5,605 nt of DNA from a bacterium (GTDB lineage Bacteria; Ratteibacteria; UBA8468; B48-G9; DTJG01). The stretch lies in assembly GCA_026418655.1 (NCBI GenBank), contig JAOAAW010000036.1:1-5605 (forward strand), read 5' to 3'. The notes below the pieces were generated by a model. It saw only the letters and a program-made list of their open reading frames with translations. It searched no databases and was not told where the DNA came from. Position 1 is the first letter of the stretch. The number at the start of each line of letters is the position of its first letter. The translations under genes were made by a program, and so were the position numbers. Of this stretch, positions 4,501 to 5,605 are shown one piece after another.

Positions 4501-5605
4501 CTATCTTTCTTTTTTCAGCTTCTTTATTTTTTCTCTGTACATTATTGCAGTTTCAAAATCAAGTTGTCTCGCGTATGTCATCATCTTTCTTTCAAGTTTC
4601 CTGATAAGTTTTGAAACATCCTTACCGTAGAGTTCCTCCTCTTCGGCAATGAGCAGTTTTTTCTCCTTTTTCTCTTTACTTCCCACAATATCTGCTATAG
4701 TCTGATAGATAGGTTTTACAACAGGCTCAGGGGTTATGTTGTGAATACGATTGTATTCCATCTGAATCGCCCTTCTTCTTTCTGTTTCATCTATGGCTGC
4801 CTTCATTGCCTCTGTTATTTTATCAGCATACATAATAACCTCTCCATCAATACTTCTTGAAGCCCTTCCTGCAATCTGAATTAAAGAACGTTCGGATCTT
4901 AAAAATCCTTCTTTGTCTGCATCCAGTATTGCAACAAGACTTACTTCAGGAAGATCTAATCCTTCCCTCAAAAGATTTATTCCCACAAGCACATCAAAGG
5001 TTGCGTCTCTCAATTTTCTGAGAATTTCAACCCGTTCCAGGGTGTTAATTTCATAGTGAAGATACATAACTTTTAAGTTCATGTCTTTGAGATAGTCACT
5101 CAATTGCTCTGCAAGTTGTTTGCTAATGGTTAAAACAAGTACCCTCTGTTTTTTTTCAATTCGTTTTCTAATTCTACAAACCAAGTCATCCAGTTCGTTT
5201 TTTGTTGGGAGCACCCTAATTGGCGGGTCGACAAGGCCTGTAGGTCGAATAACCTGTTCAACAAGAAATTGAGATTTTTCTCCCAGTTTTTTTATTCCAA
5301 TCTTTTCAAGTTCATAAGGTCCCGGAGTGGCTGAAACACAGATAACCTGATTTATCATTGATTCAAACTCTTCAAAGGTCAAAGGTCTGTTGTCAAGAGC
5401 AGATGGTAATCTGAAACCATATTCTACCAGTGTTTCTTTACGAGACCTGTCACCAGCGTACATTCCGCGAATTTGCGGTATTGTCATATGGGATTCATCT
5501 ATAAACAAGAGATAATCTTTCGGGAAATAATCAAGAAGACATTCAGGCCGCTCTCCAGGAAGTCGTCCGGCAAGATGTCTTGAGTAGTTTTCAATTCCGT
5601 GACAG
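4501..5605 (-). CDS. uvrB: Excinuclease ABC subunit B, C-terminal 367 residues (N-terminus outside window)
   Basis: UvrB is the damage-verifying helicase-like subunit of UvrABC nucleotide excision repair. It is loaded by UvrA and then recruits UvrC. The frame is open to base 5605, so the gene enters from outside; the family is about 660-680 residues, so slightly over half is visible. In visible numbering the order is GIENYSR (3-9), the Walker B-type DESH (36-39), QIRGMYAGDRSRKETLVEYG (44-63), SATPG (91-95), RPTGLVDP (120-127), LVGINLLREGLDLPE (206-220) and helicase motif VI as QIAGRASRS (243-251). The C-terminal UVR motif (about 332-367), including LDFETAIMYREKIKKLK (349-365), is the UvrC contact. 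Motif VI differs slightly from the usual QTIGRAARN, but its arginines are kept. The stop is TAG at 4503-4501. A TTG at 5508 is internal (the Leu before FIDESH), not a start. Confidence 0.97.
   Translation of the reverse strand, partial: CHGIENYSRHLAGRLPGERPECLLDYFPKDYLLFIDESHMTIPQIRGMYAGDRSRKETLVEYGFRLPSALDNRPLTFEEFESMINQVICVSATPGPYELEKIGIKKLGEKSQFLVEQVIRPTGLVDPPIRVLPTKNELDDLVCRIRKRIEKKQRVLVLTISKQLAEQLSDYLKDMNLKVMYLHYEINTLERVEILRKLRDATFDVLVGINLLREGLDLPEVSLVAILDADKEGFLRSERSLIQIAGRASRSIDGEVIMYADKITEAMKAAIDETERRRAIQMEYNRIHNITPEPVVKPIYQTIADIVGSKEKKEKKLLIAEEEELYGKDVSKLIRKLERKMMTYARQLDFETAIMYREKIKKLKKER

Noticed and set aside
5506..5508. TTG at 5508 as a start codon for uvrB
   Set aside because: The same frame continues upstream with conserved UvrB sequence (GIENYSR, LPGERPECLLDYFP) to the window edge, so the TTG is an internal leucine.

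Overview
The window is a compact, AT-rich stretch of a bacterial chromosome. It has eight protein genes, one tRNA gene and almost no intergenic space. Seven protein genes and the tRNA lie on the minus strand. One small gene, a putative metallopeptidase at 1330-1662, lies on the plus strand. Both ends are cut: the uvrB N-terminus lies beyond base 5605 and the nitroreductase C-terminus lies before base 1. UvrB, Shine-Dalgarno (SD) sites of the GGAGG type and a tRNA-Pro with bacterial C1-G72 and an encoded CCA point to Bacteria. An AcsE/MtrH-type methyltetrahydrofolate:corrinoid methyltransferase points to an anaerobe with one-carbon (Wood-Ljungdahl-like) metabolism. The phylum cannot be fixed from this sequence; an uncultured anaerobic lineage is plausible.

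Layout from right to left, in the direction of minus-strand transcription. (1) The C-terminal half of uvrB (4501-5605) covers the second helicase half and the UvrC-binding UVR motif. (2) After a 39-base gap with a candidate promoter and inverted repeat comes a tightly packed four-gene run. It holds a fumarylacetoacetate hydrolase (FAH) family enzyme, a Sua5/YrdC-low-molecular-weight phosphatase fusion, rpiB and pyrE. These genes overlap by 29, 4 and 4 bases, so they are almost certainly one operon. (3) The plus-strand HEIGH metallopeptidase gene converges on pyrE with an 11-base overlap. It diverges from the methyltransferase gene with only 30 bases between the two start codons. (4) The methyltransferase gene is followed after 8 bases by tRNA-Pro(GGG), and 21 bases after the CCA by a nitroreductase gene.

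The four-gene run mixes tRNA modification (t6A), protein dephosphorylation, pentose phosphate metabolism and pyrimidine biosynthesis. RpiB feeds ribose-5-phosphate, hence PRPP, which PyrE consumes. The Sua5 / YwlE-like phosphatase / RpiB / pyrimidine phosphoribosyltransferase order resembles the Bacillus ywlC-ywlE-ywlF...upp neighbourhood, but here the first two are fused and pyrE sits at the pyrimidine position.

The most notable points are the Sua5-phosphatase fusion; a likely leaderless metallopeptidase mRNA, with an extended -10 placed so that +1 falls on the ATG; and a perfect TATAAT overlapping the methyltransferase stop codon, placed so that transcription would begin about one base before the mature tRNA. 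I saw no mobile element, CRISPR array, long repeat or convincing intrinsic terminator. No clearly new defence or mobile system is visible.
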